Assembly (NCBI RefSeq): GCF_004123675.1
Contig: NZ_CP035417.1
Span: 2,285,501 to 2,349,500, forward strand
Direction of reading: 5' to 3'
DNA: 64,000 nucleotides
Origin: Leisingera sp. NJS204
GTDB lineage: Bacteria > Pseudomonadota > Alphaproteobacteria > Rhodobacterales > Rhodobacteraceae
Each line of letters begins with the position of its first letter. Position 1 is the stretch's first letter. The notes beneath the pieces are model-generated. The model had not been told where the DNA came from. It saw only the letters and a list, made by a program, of their open reading frames with translations, and ran no database searches. Below are positions 53,094-63,118 of the stretch, piece by piece. The position numbers were made by a program, and so were the translations under genes.

Positions 53094-55257
53094 ATTGCGC
53101 CGCGCACTGCTTCTTTCGGCTGTGCTGCCCTGGCTCGCCCTGACAGCCCCGGCGCCGCAGGCGCAGACCGCGGCGCTGCCTGATCCGGCGCAGCCCGCGA
53201 TGCTGGTTGCAGATCAGGTCTTCATCACCCCTGACCGCACCCTGGTGGCCGAAGGCAATGTCGAGGCGTTTCAAGGCGATATCCGGCTGCGCGCGCAAAA
53301 GATAACGTTTGATCAGACCACCGGCACCCTGCAGATCGAAGGCCCGATCCGCATCGACCAGCAAGGCGATATCACCATACTGGCCACCGCTGGCGAGCTG
53401 GACCGAGACCTGCGCAACGGATTGCTGACCGGCGCCCGCATGGTGTTCCAGCAGCAGCTGCAGCTGGCCTCGCTTCAAATGACCCGGGTCAGCGGCCGCT
53501 ACACACAGCTGTACAAGACCGCCGTCACCTCCTGCCACGTCTGCGAGGATGGACGCCCGCCGCTCTGGCAGATCCGGGCTGAGCGGGTGACCCACGACCA
53601 GCAGGCACGCCAGCTCTATTTCGAAAGCGCCCAGCTGCGGGTGCTGGACGTGCCGGTGTTCTATTTTCCGGCGATCCGCCTGCCTGATCCTTCACTGGAG
53701 CGGGCCAGCGGATTTCTGGTGCCTTCGATACGCTCCACGTCGAATCTCGGCACCGGGGTCAAGGCGCCCTATTTCTTCACGCTTGGCCCGCACCGCGACC
53801 TGACGCTGGCGCCCTATATCTCGTCCAGCACCCAGACGCTGGACGTCCGCTACCGCCAGGCCTTCCGCCGCGGCAGGATCGAATTCAACGGGGCCTACAC
53901 CCGCGACGATCTGTTTTCCGGCGAAGACCGCGGCTACATCTTTGGCGAAGGCCAGTTCGATCTGCCGCGGGACTTCCGCTTCACCTTTGATGTCAAAGCG
54001 GTCTCGGACGACGCCTATCTCGAGGACTACGGCCTGCCGGAACTGGACCGTTTGCGGTCGGAGGCGGTGCTGTCCCGCGCCAAACGCGACAGCCTGTTCC
54101 GCGCCTCCCTGACCCATTACAAAACCCTGCGTACCAGCGAAGAGCAGGCAAACATTCCTTCTGGAATCGCGGAAGCCTTCTATCAGACCCGCCATCATCC
54201 CGCCCTCACCGGCGGCGAGCTGCGGCTGACCCTGCAGGGCCATGGCCACCGCCGCAGCTCCAGCATCGACGGCACCGCCACTGACAGCAACGGGCGTGAC
54301 CTTGCGCGGCTCACTGCCGACATCGACTGGCGCCGCAGCTGGCGCCTGGGCTATGGCATCCTGGCGGAATGGGAGCTCGGCGCCGCAGCAGACGCCTTCC
54401 GCGCTTATGACGACAGTTTCTTCAACGAAGAGGTCACCCGCCTGACGCCGCGCACCGCGCTGACCCTGCGTCTGCCGATGAGCCGCCGCGAGGCTGGCGG
54501 CGCCACCCAGTACCTGGAGCCGATCCTGCAGCTGGGCTGGCGCGACGAGGGCGGCGGCAGCGTGGTCACCGAGGAAAGTCGCTTTGTAGAGTTTGACCAG
54601 GGCAATCTGTTGTCACTGTCGCGGTTTCCCTCCACCGACGCCCGCGAGGACGGCCTGACACTGGTCTACGGCGCCAACTGGGCGCGTTATGCGCCCACTG
54701 GCTGGCAGGCCTATGCCACCGTCGGCCAGGTGCTGCGCAGCGACGGCGATGACCGGTTCACCAAAAGCTCCGGCCTCAGCGGCACCTCCTCGGATTTCCT
54801 GCTGGCAGGCCAAATCAAATTCGGCGACGGGCTGGCCCTCTCCACCCGCGGCTTGCTGAACGGTTCACTGAACTTCTCCAAGGCAGAACTGCGCGGCGAC
54901 TGGCGCACCAGCCGCTCCAGCCTTTCCGGCACCTATCTGTGGCTCGGCACCGACCCCGATGAAGACCGGGCCGAGGAAAGTTCGGAGCTGTGGGTCGACG
55001 GCAGCTATGATTTCACCCCCAGCTGGTCCGCCAGTGCCCGGCTGCGCTATGATATTTCCGACGCCCGCGCCACCCGTGCAGGTCTCGGCGTGGCCTACAG
55101 CAACGAATGCGTGACGGTCGACCTTTCAGTCAACCGCCGCTATACCTCAACAACAAGTGTTGAGCCGACAACCGATTTCGGCTTTACCATCTCGCTCAGC
55201 GGATTTTCCGTAAAGAGCGGCAGCAAACAGTACAGGCGGTCATGCAGCAAGACGTGA
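53077..55257 (+). CDS. lptD: LPS assembly outer-membrane protein LptD
   Basis: This 726-residue outer-membrane translocon inserts lipopolysaccharide into the outer leaflet. A signal peptide (1-~28, LSAVLPWLALTAPAPQAQ) is followed by an OstA/LptA-like jellyroll (~40-150; VADQVFITPDRTLVAEGNVE). A pair of cysteines, SCHVC near residue 150, precedes the 26-strand barrel domain rich in alternating Arg/Tyr strands. It ends in a short basic/aromatic tail. It overlaps both lptG and surA. Confidence 0.93.
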   Translation: MPKTGKLRRALLLSAVLPWLALTAPAPQAQTAALPDPAQPAMLVADQVFITPDRTLVAEGNVEAFQGDIRLRAQKITFDQTTGTLQIEGPIRIDQQGDITILATAGELDRDLRNGLLTGARMVFQQQLQLASLQMTRVSGRYTQLYKTAVTSCHVCEDGRPPLWQIRAERVTHDQQARQLYFESAQLRVLDVPVFYFPAIRLPDPSLERASGFLVPSIRSTSNLGTGVKAPYFFTLGPHRDLTLAPYISSSTQTLDVRYRQAFRRGRIEFNGAYTRDDLFSGEDRGYIFGEGQFDLPRDFRFTFDVKAVSDDAYLEDYGLPELDRLRSEAVLSRAKRDSLFRASLTHYKTLRTSEEQANIPSGIAEAFYQTRHHPALTGGELRLTLQGHGHRRSSSIDGTATDSNGRDLARLTADIDWRRSWRLGYGILAEWELGAAADAFRAYDDSFFNEEVTRLTPRTALTLRLPMSRREAGGATQYLEPILQLGWRDEGGGSVVTEESRFVEFDQGNLLSLSRFPSTDAREDGLTLVYGANWARYAPTGWQAYATVGQVLRSDGDDRFTKSSGLSGTSSDFLLAGQIKFGDGLALSTRGLLNGSLNFSKAELRGDWRTSRSSLSGTYLWLGTDPDEDRAEESSELWVDGSYDFTPSWSASARLRYDISDARATRAGLGVAYSNECVTVDLSVNRRYTSTTSVEPTTDFGFTISLSGFSVKSGSKQYRRSCSKT

Positions 55258-56501
55258 ATACCCGGTTCCCGGCTCCTTTCCTTTCCCGTGCTCTCAAAAC
55301 CGCAGCCGCGCTGGCGCTGGCCGCGGGGCTGTCCTGGACCGGCCTGCCGGCAGGAGCACAAAACCTCTTTGCCCCGGCCATCACCGTGAATGACGAGGTC
55401 ATCACCCGGTATGAGCTGGAACAGCGCGCCCGCTTCCAATCGGCGCTGCGGGTGCCCGGCGATCCTCTGGCCACCGCCCGCGAAGAGCTGATCAACGACC
55501 GGCTCAAACTCGCTGAACTGGAGCAGGCCGGGATCGAACTGGCCGAAGAAGATATCACCGCCGGCATGGAAGAGCTGGCCGCACGCGCCAACCTGTCGCT
55601 GAACGAATTTCTCACCGCCTTGCAGCAAAGCGGCGTGGAGCCGCAAACCCTGCGCGATTTCACCAAGGTCGGGCTGGGCTGGCGGGAATACACCCGCGCC
55701 CGCTTCCTGTCCCGCGCCCGCCCCACTCCGGAGGAGATTGACCGCGCCATGGGCTCGGCCGGCACCGGCAGCGTCCAGGTTCTGCTCAGCGAATTCATCG
55801 TTCCGATCAACGAACAGAACGCAGCGCAGGTCGAAGAGCTGATCGAACAGGTCGCCCGGCTGAAAGGCTACGACAGCTTCTCAGCTGCCGCTGCCCAGTA
55901 TTCTGCTGCCGCCAGCCGCAACGAGGGCGGACGCCTGCCCTGGATGCCGCTGACCCAGCTGCCGCCGCAGCTGCAAGAAGTTGCGCTGGCGCTGAAACCC
56001 GGCGAGATTTCCGAACCGCTGCCGCTGCAAAGCGCTGTAGCCCTGTTCCAGATGCGCGGCGTGCGCGAGGTTGAGGGCGCAGCACCGCGCTTCACCGCGA
56101 TCGAATACGCTGCCTATCATGTGCCCGGCGGCCGCACGCCCGAAGGGCTTGCCGCGGCGCAAAAGGTGGTGGACAGCGTCGACACCTGCGAAGATTTCTA
56201 TGGGCTGGCCCAGGGTCAGGACCCCTCGGTGCTGGATGTGCAAAGCCTGCAGCCGTCAGAAATCCCCCGCGATATCGCGCTGGAACTGGCCAAACTGGAC
56301 CCGGGTGAGACCTCCACTACGCTGACCCGCAACAACGGCCAGACACTGATGGTGCTGATGCTCTGCGGCCGCACTGCCGACCTGGGCGAGGACAGCTCGC
56401 GCGAGACCGTGGCCAATGCGCTGACGGCACAGCGGATGGCCTCTCTGGCCGGCAGCTACCTTGAACAGCTGCGCGCCGACGCCCGGATCAACATCAAATG
56501 A
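55242..56501 (+). CDS. surA: Periplasmic chaperone / peptidyl-prolyl isomerase SurA
   Basis: This 419-residue protein has a signal peptide (~1-40) and N-terminal SurA-type helical region (ITVNDEVITRYELEQRARF). A parvulin domain lies at ~175-275 (SVQVLLSEFIVPINEQNAAQ, EGGRLPWMPLTQLPPQL). SurA escorts outer-membrane proteins, including LptD, which explains its place directly after lptD with a 16-base overlap. Only one parvulin-like domain is evident; a second is degraded or absent. Confidence 0.9.
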   Translation: MQQDVNTRFPAPFLSRALKTAAALALAAGLSWTGLPAGAQNLFAPAITVNDEVITRYELEQRARFQSALRVPGDPLATAREELINDRLKLAELEQAGIELAEEDITAGMEELAARANLSLNEFLTALQQSGVEPQTLRDFTKVGLGWREYTRARFLSRARPTPEEIDRAMGSAGTGSVQVLLSEFIVPINEQNAAQVEELIEQVARLKGYDSFSAAAAQYSAAASRNEGGRLPWMPLTQLPPQLQEVALALKPGEISEPLPLQSAVALFQMRGVREVEGAAPRFTAIEYAAYHVPGGRTPEGLAAAQKVVDSVDTCEDFYGLAQGQDPSVLDVQSLQPSEIPRDIALELAKLDPGETSTTLTRNNGQTLMVLMLCGRTADLGEDSSRETVANALTAQRMASLAGSYLEQLRADARINIK

Positions 56502-57469
56502 GCTTATCCGGGCCGATTGCCCTTAGCTGCGGCGAACCCGCAGGCATCGGCCCGGAAATTGCCGTCAAGGCTTGGGACGCACTGCGCAGCTCTTGCCCGT
56601 TCTTCTGGATCGGCGACCCGCGCCACCTGCCTGCGGGCACCCCGGTCAAGGAAATCACCGCCCCGGCCGAAGCCGCCACAACAAGTACAGACAGCTTCCC
56701 GGTACTGCCTCTCGCCTTCGGCGGCAGCGCAGCCAAGGGCGCTGCCGACCCGGCCAACGCCGCTGGCGTCATCCGGTCCATTGAGACCGCAGTCCAATTG
56801 GTCCAGACCGGCAAAGCCGCCGCAGTCTGCACCGCCCCGATCCACAAAAAGGCGCTGATTGACGGCGCCGGCTTTGCCTATCCCGGCCATACTGAATTTC
56901 TGGCGTCCCTCGCCGGCCGCAATCGCGTGGTAATGATGCTGGCCAGCGAGCAGCTGCGGGTTGTGCCCGCCACAATCCACATCGCTTTGTCCGAAGTCCC
57001 TAAGGCCTTGACCCAGGAGCTGCTGCGCGAAACCCTTGAGATCACCGCTGCCGGCCTTAGCGGTCAGTTCGGCATCGCAGCGCCCCGCATTGCGGTCGCC
57101 GGGCTCAACCCGCATGCAGGCGAAGGCGGCGCCATGGGCCATGAGGAATTGGATTGGATCAACGCCCTGATCCGTCAGATGCAGTCGGAAGGCCTGAATG
57201 TCACCGGCCCGCACCCGGCGGACACACTGTTCCATGCGGCCGCCCGCACCCGCTATGACGCGGCGGTCTGCATGTATCACGACCAGGCGCTGATCCCCAT
57301 CAAGACGCTGGATTTCGACCGCGGCGTCAATGTAACCTTGGGCCTGCCCTTCATCCGCACCTCGCCCGATCACGGCACCGCCTTTGACATCGCAGGCACC
57401 GGCCAAGCCAACCCAACCAGCCTGATCGAAGCCCTGAAGCTGGCGCAGCGGATGGCTGCCAGCCCTTGA
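56498..57469 (+). CDS. pdxA: 4-hydroxythreonine-4-phosphate dehydrogenase
   Basis: This 323-residue NAD-dependent enzyme of pyridoxal phosphate synthesis has the metal-binding histidines in YPGHTEFLA, LNPHAGEGGAMG and MYHDQALIPIKT. The N-terminal ALSCGEPAGIGPEIAVK is diagnostic. It overlaps surA by four bases and follows the common order surA-pdxA-rsmA. Confidence 0.95.
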   Translation: MSLSGPIALSCGEPAGIGPEIAVKAWDALRSSCPFFWIGDPRHLPAGTPVKEITAPAEAATTSTDSFPVLPLAFGGSAAKGAADPANAAGVIRSIETAVQLVQTGKAAAVCTAPIHKKALIDGAGFAYPGHTEFLASLAGRNRVVMMLASEQLRVVPATIHIALSEVPKALTQELLRETLEITAAGLSGQFGIAAPRIAVAGLNPHAGEGGAMGHEELDWINALIRQMQSEGLNVTGPHPADTLFHAAARTRYDAAVCMYHDQALIPIKTLDFDRGVNVTLGLPFIRTSPDHGTAFDIAGTGQANPTSLIEALKLAQRMAASP

Positions 57470-57553
57470 TTCTTCCTCGGACGGCAAATATCCCCGCCGG
57501 AGGCATGAAATCTCTGGCGCGCCGCCCGCGCCATGTCCCAAGGTACAGATGAT

Positions 57554-58396
57554 ATGAGCGCTATCGATAGCCTTCCTCCCCTGCGTGACGTGATCGCAAC
57601 GCATCAATTGTCGGCGCGCAAATCACTGGGCCAGAATTTCCTGCTGGACCTGAATCTCACCGCCAAGATCGCCCGCCAAGCCGGTGATCTGACGGGCTGT
57701 GATGTGCTGGAAATCGGCCCCGGCCCTGGCGGGTTGACACGCGGCTTGCTGGCCGAAGGCGCCCGGCGGGTGCTGGCAGTAGAGAAAGACAGCCGCTGCC
57801 TGCCCGCATTGCAGGAAATCGCAGATGCCTATCCGGGCCGGTTTGACGTCATCAACGGCGACGCGCTGGAGATAGACCCGCTGGCGCATTTGACCCCGCC
57901 GATCCGCATCGCCGCCAACCTGCCCTATAACGTCGGCACCGAACTGCTGGTGCGCTGGCTCACTCCCAAGGAGTGGCCGCCGTTCTGGCAGAGCCTCACC
58001 CTGATGTTCCAGCGCGAGGTGGCCGAGCGTATCGTGGCCCTGCCCGGCTCCAAGGCCTATGGCCGGCTGGCAATCCTGGCGCAATGGCGGGCCGATGCAC
58101 GCATTGTGCTGTCGTTGCCGCCCGGCGCCTTCACCCCGCCGCCCAAAGTCTCCAGCGCAGTGGTGCATCTGGATGCCCTGCCCGAGCCGCGCTTCCCGGC
58201 TGATGCAGCCATCCTGTCGCGTGTCGTGGCCACGGCCTTCAACCAGCGCCGCAAAATGCTGCGCTCCTCGCTCAAAGGCGTCTCACCGGTGATCGAGGAC
58301 CACCTCAACGCTGCCGGCATCCCGCCCACCGAACGCGCTGAACAGGTGAGTCTTGAGGCCTTCTGCGCGCTTGCCCGCGAACTGGCCAAAGCCTGA
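57554..58396 (+). CDS. rsmA: 16S rRNA dimethyladenosine transferase
   Basis: This 280-residue SAM-dependent enzyme dimethylates two adjacent adenines near the 3' end of 16S rRNA. Motifs are the N-terminal [10 protein letters not shown], the SAM loop [15 protein letters not shown] and the catalytic [11 protein letters not shown]. The start at 57554 is preferred over an ATG 21 bases earlier because family members begin around [12 protein letters not shown]. It is the last gene of the lptF-to-rsmA operon and is followed by a terminator. Confidence 0.94.
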   Translation: MSAIDSLPPLRDVIATHQLSARKSLGQNFLLDLNLTAKIARQAGDLTGCDVLEIGPGPGGLTRGLLAEGARRVLAVEKDSRCLPALQEIADAYPGRFDVINGDALEIDPLAHLTPPIRIAANLPYNVGTELLVRWLTPKEWPPFWQSLTLMFQREVAERIVALPGSKAYGRLAILAQWRADARIVLSLPPGAFTPPPKVSSAVVHLDALPEPRFPADAAILSRVVATAFNQRRKMLRSSLKGVSPVIEDHLNAAGIPPTERAEQVSLEAFCALARELAKA

Positions 58397-58406
58397 ACAG
58401 AAACGG

Positions 58407-58443
58407 AAAAGACCCCCGGGCAGTCAGCGCCGGGGGTCTTTTT
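58407..58443. terminator. Bidirectional Rho-independent terminator after rsmA
   Basis: AAAAGACCCCCGG (58407-58419) pairs with CCGGGGGTCTTTTT (58430-58443), flanked by A and T tracts on either side. It ends the rsmA operon and the converging DUF4167 gene. Confidence 0.9.
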
Positions 58444-58464
58444 GATTGCCGGAGCTGGCGCTGA

Positions 58465-59151
58465 TTACTCAGCCGCCTCTGCCGGGCCTTCTTCGGCCTT
58501 CGGCTTGGGCTTGGCGCGCGGACGGGCCGGTTTCTTCGGCGCCGGTGCCTCGCCGCCTTCACTTGCTGCAGGCGCATCGGCAGCCTTGGCCGCGGGTTTG
58601 CGCGGGCGGGGCTTGCGGGCCGGAGCCTTTTTGGCGGGTGCTTCAGCCGGCGCTTCAGCAGATGCTGCCGACTGGCTTTCCGGTGTTTCCACCAGGCCGC
58701 TGTCGCCGCCGTTGCCATTGTCGCCGCGCGGGTCGATCACCTCGGGCTGCGGGGCCGCTGCCGGATCAGCTGCGGGGGATGCCGCTGCGGCAGCCGCAGC
58801 TTCCCGCTCCTGGCGTTCCAGCCGCTCGGTGCGTTCGCGGTCGCGCTCGGCCTGGCGTTCGCGGTTCTGCCGCTCCTGCTCATCGCGGCGCGCATCGATT
58901 TCGCGCTGTGCTTCATTGAGCAGCCGCAGATAATGCTCTGCATGCTGCTGGAAATTCTCTGCCGCAACCCGGTCATTGCTCAGCTGCGCGTCCCGCGCCA
59001 GCTGATTGTATTTGTCAATGATCTGCTGCGGGGTTCCGCGCACCTTGCCTTCGGGACCGGAGCTGTCGAACACCCGGTTGACAACATTGACGCCATTCGG
59101 GCGATTCCGGTTGTTCGACTTGGAACGTGAACGTGATTTTGACGATCTCAT
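58465..59151 (-). CDS. DUF4167 protein
   Basis: This 228-residue protein has the DUF4167 opening: a basic Ser/Arg/Asn-rich start (RSSKSRSRSKSNNRNRPNG) followed by VFDSSGPEGKVRGTPQQIID and KYNQLARDAQLSNDRVAAEN. The middle is a long charged helix (QERQNRERQAERDRERTERL), and the rest is Ala/Pro/Lys low complexity. Charge and style suggest nucleic acid or ribosome binding; no function is proven. It is near prmC-prfA, a common alphaproteobacterial neighbourhood. Confidence 0.9.
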   Translation of the reverse strand: MRSSKSRSRSKSNNRNRPNGVNVVNRVFDSSGPEGKVRGTPQQIIDKYNQLARDAQLSNDRVAAENFQQHAEHYLRLLNEAQREIDARRDEQERQNRERQAERDRERTERLERQEREAAAAAAASPAADPAAAPQPEVIDPRGDNGNGGDSGLVETPESQSAASAEAPAEAPAKKAPARKPRPRKPAAKAADAPAASEGGEAPAPKKPARPRAKPKPKAEEGPAEAAE

Positions 59152-59364
59152 ATGCCTAGCGTAAGCCTTGAGTTAATGCGCCGTAGACCCTGTTCTACGC
59201 GTCTTAGCGCCGGATCATTAGCTTTTTTGGGCTTGATGCCGCGGGAAGGCTTGGAAAGCGTTCTCCTGAAGCGGCTCCTCTTGAGTAACCATGTTACGAA
59301 GCCCCAGACAAGGGGCACAACAGTGTTTTCTTTGATTTTTCTTCCGAAATTGTGAATCTTCGCG

Positions 59365-60222
59365 TTAAAAGCGGTGTTTTGCGCCGGAATGCGCCCGTAC
59401 CACCCGGTCCCGGCCGTCCAAGTCCGGCAGCACAGCAATGCCGCTTAACCCTGCCATTTCCAGCAGCGCGCCGACCGCCTGCGCCTGCGTCGGGCCGATT
59501 TCCAACAGCACCCGCCCGCCCGGCGCCAGATGCGCCGCAGCCTGCGCAGCTATCCGCCGGTAGGCGCCCAGCCCGTCGCCGCCATCTGTCAGTGCAATGC
59601 CCGGCTCATGCCCGCGCACCTCTGCGGACAGCCCGTCCATCTCGTCCAGCGCAATATAGGGCGGGTTGGATACGATCAGATCAAACGTCCCCTCGACACT
59701 CTCAAACCAGTCCGACTGCTGAATATCCGCCCGCGCTTCAACCCGGTGCAAAACGGCATTGGCGCTGGCCTGCAGGCAGGCCGCCTCGCTGATGTCCACC
59801 CCCAGGCCTGTGGCCTCCTGCCGCTCAGCCAGCAGCGTCACCAGAATACAGCCCGAGCCAACGCCTAAGTCCAGCACCCGCGCGTATGGTTCCGCCAGTG
59901 CGGCCTCTATCAGGATCTCTGTTTCGGGGCGCGGATCCAGAACATCGCGCGACACTTTGAAACGGCGGCCATAGAATTCCCGCTCGCCGATCAGATGCGA
60001 GACCGGCACCCGCACCGCCCTAAGCGAAATCAGCTGCTCATACCGTTCTGCCACTTCCTGCGCCAGCTCCTCGGGCGCGATCAGCGTCACCCGGCTGGCT
60101 TCGATCCGCGCCGCATGGGCCAGCAGCACCCGCGCATCCCGCGCCGGGTCATGAACCCCGGCCGCGCGCAGCCGGGACGCCGCTGCTGCCATCGCCTGTG
60201 CCGCGGTTTCTGCCATGCTCAC
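59365..60222 (-). CDS. prmC: Release factor glutamine methyltransferase
   Basis: This 285-residue enzyme methylates the Gln of the GGQ motif in release factors, here encoded by the adjacent prfA. It has the SAM loop [18 protein letters not shown] and catalytic [11 protein letters not shown]. The GTG at 60222 overlaps the prfA stop (GTGA), implying coupling; an ATG two codons later (60216) is also possible. Confidence 0.94.
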   Translation of the reverse strand: MSMAETAAQAMAAAASRLRAAGVHDPARDARVLLAHAARIEASRVTLIAPEELAQEVAERYEQLISLRAVRVPVSHLIGEREFYGRRFKVSRDVLDPRPETEILIEAALAEPYARVLDLGVGSGCILVTLLAERQEATGLGVDISEAACLQASANAVLHRVEARADIQQSDWFESVEGTFDLIVSNPPYIALDEMDGLSAEVRGHEPGIALTDGGDGLGAYRRIAAQAAAHLAPGGRVLLEIGPTQAQAVGALLEMAGLSGIAVLPDLDGRDRVVRAHSGAKHRF

Positions 60223-61274
60223 TGCCCCATCTCGGCCAGAAGCCGCGCCTGATTGTCTGCAGTCAGCGCATCGACAATCTCATCCAGATCGCCTCCCATC
60301 ACCTGATCCAGCTTGTAAAGCGTCAGGTTGATGCGGTGATCGGTCATCCGCCCTTGCGGAAAATTATAGGTGCGGATGCGTTCCGACCGGTCGCCCGAGC
60401 CCACCTGACTTGCCCGGTCCGCAGACCGCTCATTGTCGATCCGCTGCCGTTCCAGATCATAGAGCCGGGTTTTCAGCACCTGCATGGCAATTTCGCGGTT
60501 TCGGTGCTGGGATTTCTCTGACGACGTCACGATCAGCCCGGTCGGCAGGTGGGTGATACGGACAGCCGAGTCGGTGGTGTTCACATGCTGCCCGCCCGCA
60601 CCCGAGGCCCGCATGGTATCAATACGGATGTCGTTGGCATCAATATGAATGTCCACATCCTCGGCCTCCGGCAGCACCGCCACGGTGGCCGCCGAGGTAT
60701 GTATGCGCCCTCCGCTTTCTGTGGTTGGCACCCGCTGCACCCGGTGGACGCCGGATTCATATTTCAGCCGGGCAAAGACATTCTCGCCCTTGATATGCGC
60801 CACCACTTCCTTGATGCCGCCCAGCTCGGTCGCCTGTTCCTCGATGATCTCGACTTTCCAGCCCTGCGCCTCGGCATAGCGCTGGTACATCCGCAGCAGA
60901 TCGCCCGCAAACAGCGCCGCCTCGTCACCGCCGGTGCCGGGCCGGATTTCCAGCATCGCAGGGCGGCCATCGGCGGCGTCCTTGGGCAGCAAGGCCAGCT
61001 GCAGCGCCTGCTCAGCTTCGGGGATCGCCGCCTTCAGCGCCGGGATCTCTTCCTCGGCCAGATCCTTCATGTCCGGATCACCCAGCATCAGCTCGGCTTC
61101 CTCCAGATCGCTCAGCAGCTTGCGGTAGGCCGTCACCTGCTCCGCCACCGGGCGCAGGCCGGAATATTCCTTGGCCAGCGCCGCAATGTCCCCGCCCCCG
61201 GCACCATCCGCCATTGCGGCTTCAAGATACTGAAACCGCTGCAGGATCTGTTCCAGCCGCTCTTCGGGGACCAT
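60219..61274 (-). CDS. prfA: Peptide chain release factor 1
   Basis: This 351-residue factor reads UAA and UAG stop codons. The GGQ catalytic loop lies in [18 protein letters not shown], and the codon-recognition region in [17 protein letters not shown]. An N-terminal helical domain completes it. prmC, its methyltransferase, overlaps its stop codon by four bases. Confidence 0.97.
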   Translation of the reverse strand: MVPEERLEQILQRFQYLEAAMADGAGGGDIAALAKEYSGLRPVAEQVTAYRKLLSDLEEAELMLGDPDMKDLAEEEIPALKAAIPEAEQALQLALLPKDAADGRPAMLEIRPGTGGDEAALFAGDLLRMYQRYAEAQGWKVEIIEEQATELGGIKEVVAHIKGENVFARLKYESGVHRVQRVPTTESGGRIHTSAATVAVLPEAEDVDIHIDANDIRIDTMRASGAGGQHVNTTDSAVRITHLPTGLIVTSSEKSQHRNREIAMQVLKTRLYDLERQRIDNERSADRASQVGSGDRSERIRTYNFPQGRMTDHRINLTLYKLDQVMGGDLDEIVDALTADNQARLLAEMGQ

Positions 61275-61334
61275 GGGCGCGCCTATTCTTGTTCATGTTT
61301 TGGCCAAATCTTGCCTCTGTGATATGCTAGAGCC

Positions 61335-61634
61335 ATGAAACATGCCAGTGCCCTTGTCGTTTCCATTCTAATGGCTGCCTCCGGCAGTGCCTGGGCTGAT
61401 GTGACCGGGCCGGGCGGCAAAACCATCGACTGCTACTGCACCGACAAGTCCGGCAGCCGCGTCGAGCTGGGCGAGCTGCGCTGCCTGCAGGTCGACGGGC
61501 GCATGTTCATGGCGCAATGCCAAATGTCGCTGAACGTGCCGATGTGGCGCGAGGTCCAAAGCAGCTGCCTGTCGGCGTCGCTGGGGGCAAACTCCGGTTC
61601 TTCGGACGCGCCATCAGACCTGCCGCGGCTCTGA
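61335..61634 (+). CDS. Small cysteine-rich exported protein, unknown function
   Basis: This 99-residue protein has a signal peptide (HASALVVSILMAASGSAWA) and a mature part with five cysteines: DCYCTDKSG, LRCLQVDG, QCQMSLN and SSCLSAS. They could form disulfides in the periplasm. It resembles small conserved proteins of Rhodobacteraceae without known role. It is divergent from prfA across 60 bp. Confidence 0.75.
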   Translation: MKHASALVVSILMAASGSAWADVTGPGGKTIDCYCTDKSGSRVELGELRCLQVDGRMFMAQCQMSLNVPMWREVQSSCLSASLGANSGSSDAPSDLPRL

Positions 61635-61725
61635 GCCGCCCCGCCGGCTGTTCCGCTGCCCCTGCAACGTGAATACAGATGTCCGGCAAAGACGTCTTCA
61701 TTGAGCTGGGCAGCCCGGGCATTCG

Positions 61726-61869
61726 CTAACCTTCACCCGGTCTGCAGCCACGCTTGATCAAGTAGTTACGCGACAGCTCATCTTTGTTGAGTTCACGGCA
61801 GAGCGTCTTATGACCGCCCCCCACGCTCAGCCCCTGCCGCGTTGAACGCGGAAGGGATGCCTGCGCCAT
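61726..61869 (-). CDS. Possible 47-residue protein overlapping the lipoprotein stop
   Basis: The ATG at 61869 overlaps the stop codon of the upstream lipoprotein gene by one base (TGATG), as in coupled gene pairs elsewhere in this window. The product ends CRELNKDELSRNYLIKRGC plus a short tail, which looks like coding sequence. Its first ~15 residues look less convincing. It may instead be the C-terminal remnant of a frameshifted gene. No family is recognised. Confidence 0.35.
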   Translation of the reverse strand: MAQASLPRSTRQGLSVGGGHKTLCRELNKDELSRNYLIKRGCRPGEG

Positions 61870-62270
61870 CAATCCACAAACGGGGTGGAGCCGTCCCAAG
61901 CCGAACTGCTCGCCACTGGCGCCACTGCCGCCGCCGGGGCGGGCTGCGCGGTGACGATGTAGTCTTGCCCCACGCCTGCGACGGGGAAGCCATCGCCTCC
62001 GGATGCGCAAGAGCCGGAGAAAATCTTGTAGTCCGGTGCAGTTGGCAACACCCTCACATTGATGTCCGCAACAGATCCATTACCGCATATCTGGCCAGAG
62101 ACCTGTGTTCTGATCTCTTGCGCCGTCCAACTGGCACCGGCACTGCCGCTGAAGCGGCCATTTCCATCCTTGTCGAATCGCAATTCATTGCTGGCAGGCG
62201 CGCCGCCGCAGGCCGCCAGCAGCGCACAACAGGCAAAGTACAGAACAGGTTTGGAAAAACTTAAGGCCAC
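61869..62270 (-). CDS. Hypothetical lipoprotein
   Basis: This 133-residue protein has a lipoprotein signal with lipobox LLAACGG. The mature part holds FDKDGNGRFSGSAGASW, a Gly/Asp stretch, and three further cysteines (ICGNGS, SGSCASG), then an Ala/Pro-rich C-terminus ending FVD. No function is known. A 47-residue frame overlaps its stop codon. A single Ca-binding-like DKDGNGR motif is noted but alone is weak. Confidence 0.7.
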   Translation of the reverse strand: MALSFSKPVLYFACCALLAACGGAPASNELRFDKDGNGRFSGSAGASWTAQEIRTQVSGQICGNGSVADINVRVLPTAPDYKIFSGSCASGGDGFPVAGVGQDYIVTAQPAPAAAVAPVASSSAWDGSTPFVD

Positions 62271-62605
62271 GAAATATTCTCCTTATTTTAATAAAACAGC
62301 GCTTTAGGTCAGAGCATGCGAATAACATCTGCTTTGGAAGATGCCACGAAGCACACCCAACAAACACCCTGCCGGGTCAAGGGTGGCGCAGCCACCGCGC
62401 GCCAGCGCGGCTTGCCCTTGACGCGGCAGAAACAAACACAATCGAAAGGGCGTCTTCAGGGGCAGTCCGGCCCCTGAAGCGCTTCTCAGCAAAAACCGTG
62501 GCTCATCGGCCATGGGCCGATGAGCCTGCGCCGCGCTTTGCGCGGCGCCCGGCCCAACTGTGAGGGGCTTTTCCCAAAAGCCCGCGAACAGGCGGGAGCC
62601 GCCGC
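62271..62605. other. 335-bp intergenic region with GC hairpins
   Basis: No gene is seen. A perfect hairpin GCGCCGCGC-TTT-GCGCGGCGC lies at 62528-62548, and a second inverted repeat GGGCTTTT/AAAAGCCC lies near 62563-62583; both are downstream of the DUF1499 gene on the minus strand and may end its transcript. The rest should hold the promoter of the lipoprotein gene. Confidence 0.45.
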
Positions 62606-63046
62606 TTACTCTCCGGCCGCAGCGGCCTGCGGCGCCGCTTCCATCTCGGCGAGCCAGCCGTTGATCCGCTCCTTGTTGGCGCCCAGATCCGACCGCCCGA
62701 ACCGCAGCCGCGCATAGACCTTCAGCAGATCCCCGTCCTGCGCGGCGGTAGTATAATCCGGAAACCCCAGCACCTGGGTGCGGGTGATATAGGTCACCAT
62801 TCCATCTGCCGGCCCGCCTGCCAGCACGCTGGTGCGCGGGGCGTGGCTGGCGATGCGATGGAACCGCTCCAGCCCGTCCGGGCCGCTGCGCACCACCCGG
62901 AACACGCCGCCTCGGAACTCCTTGTCTTCAGTGAACTCCGGCTGAGTGTTCCAATCCAGCGGATCGCTTGGCGCCAGCCGGACAAAGCCCAAGACAGCAA
63001 TGCCTGCCGCCAATACCAGCCAAGCAAACAGCATCAGCCGCCTCAT
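62606..63046 (-). CDS. DUF1499 domain protein
   Basis: This 146-residue protein has one N-terminal membrane helix (LMLFAWLVLAAGIAVLGFVRL) and a domain like DUF1499: FRVVRSGPDGLERFHRIASH, MVTYITRTQVLGFPDYTTA and LRFGRSDLGANKERINGWL. Members are membrane-anchored and of unknown function. It is 72 bp downstream of the agmatinase-family gene on the same strand and may share its transcript. Confidence 0.85.
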   Translation of the reverse strand: MRRLMLFAWLVLAAGIAVLGFVRLAPSDPLDWNTQPEFTEDKEFRGGVFRVVRSGPDGLERFHRIASHAPRTSVLAGGPADGMVTYITRTQVLGFPDYTTAAQDGDLLKVYARLRFGRSDLGANKERINGWLAEMEAAPQAAAAGE

Positions 63047-63118
63047 TGCGGTTTCAAGGTCAACCCTTGCCTCCTCCCTTTGCGGCCCTCCCCCGGCCTG
63101 ACGTGCAGGCCGGACCGC

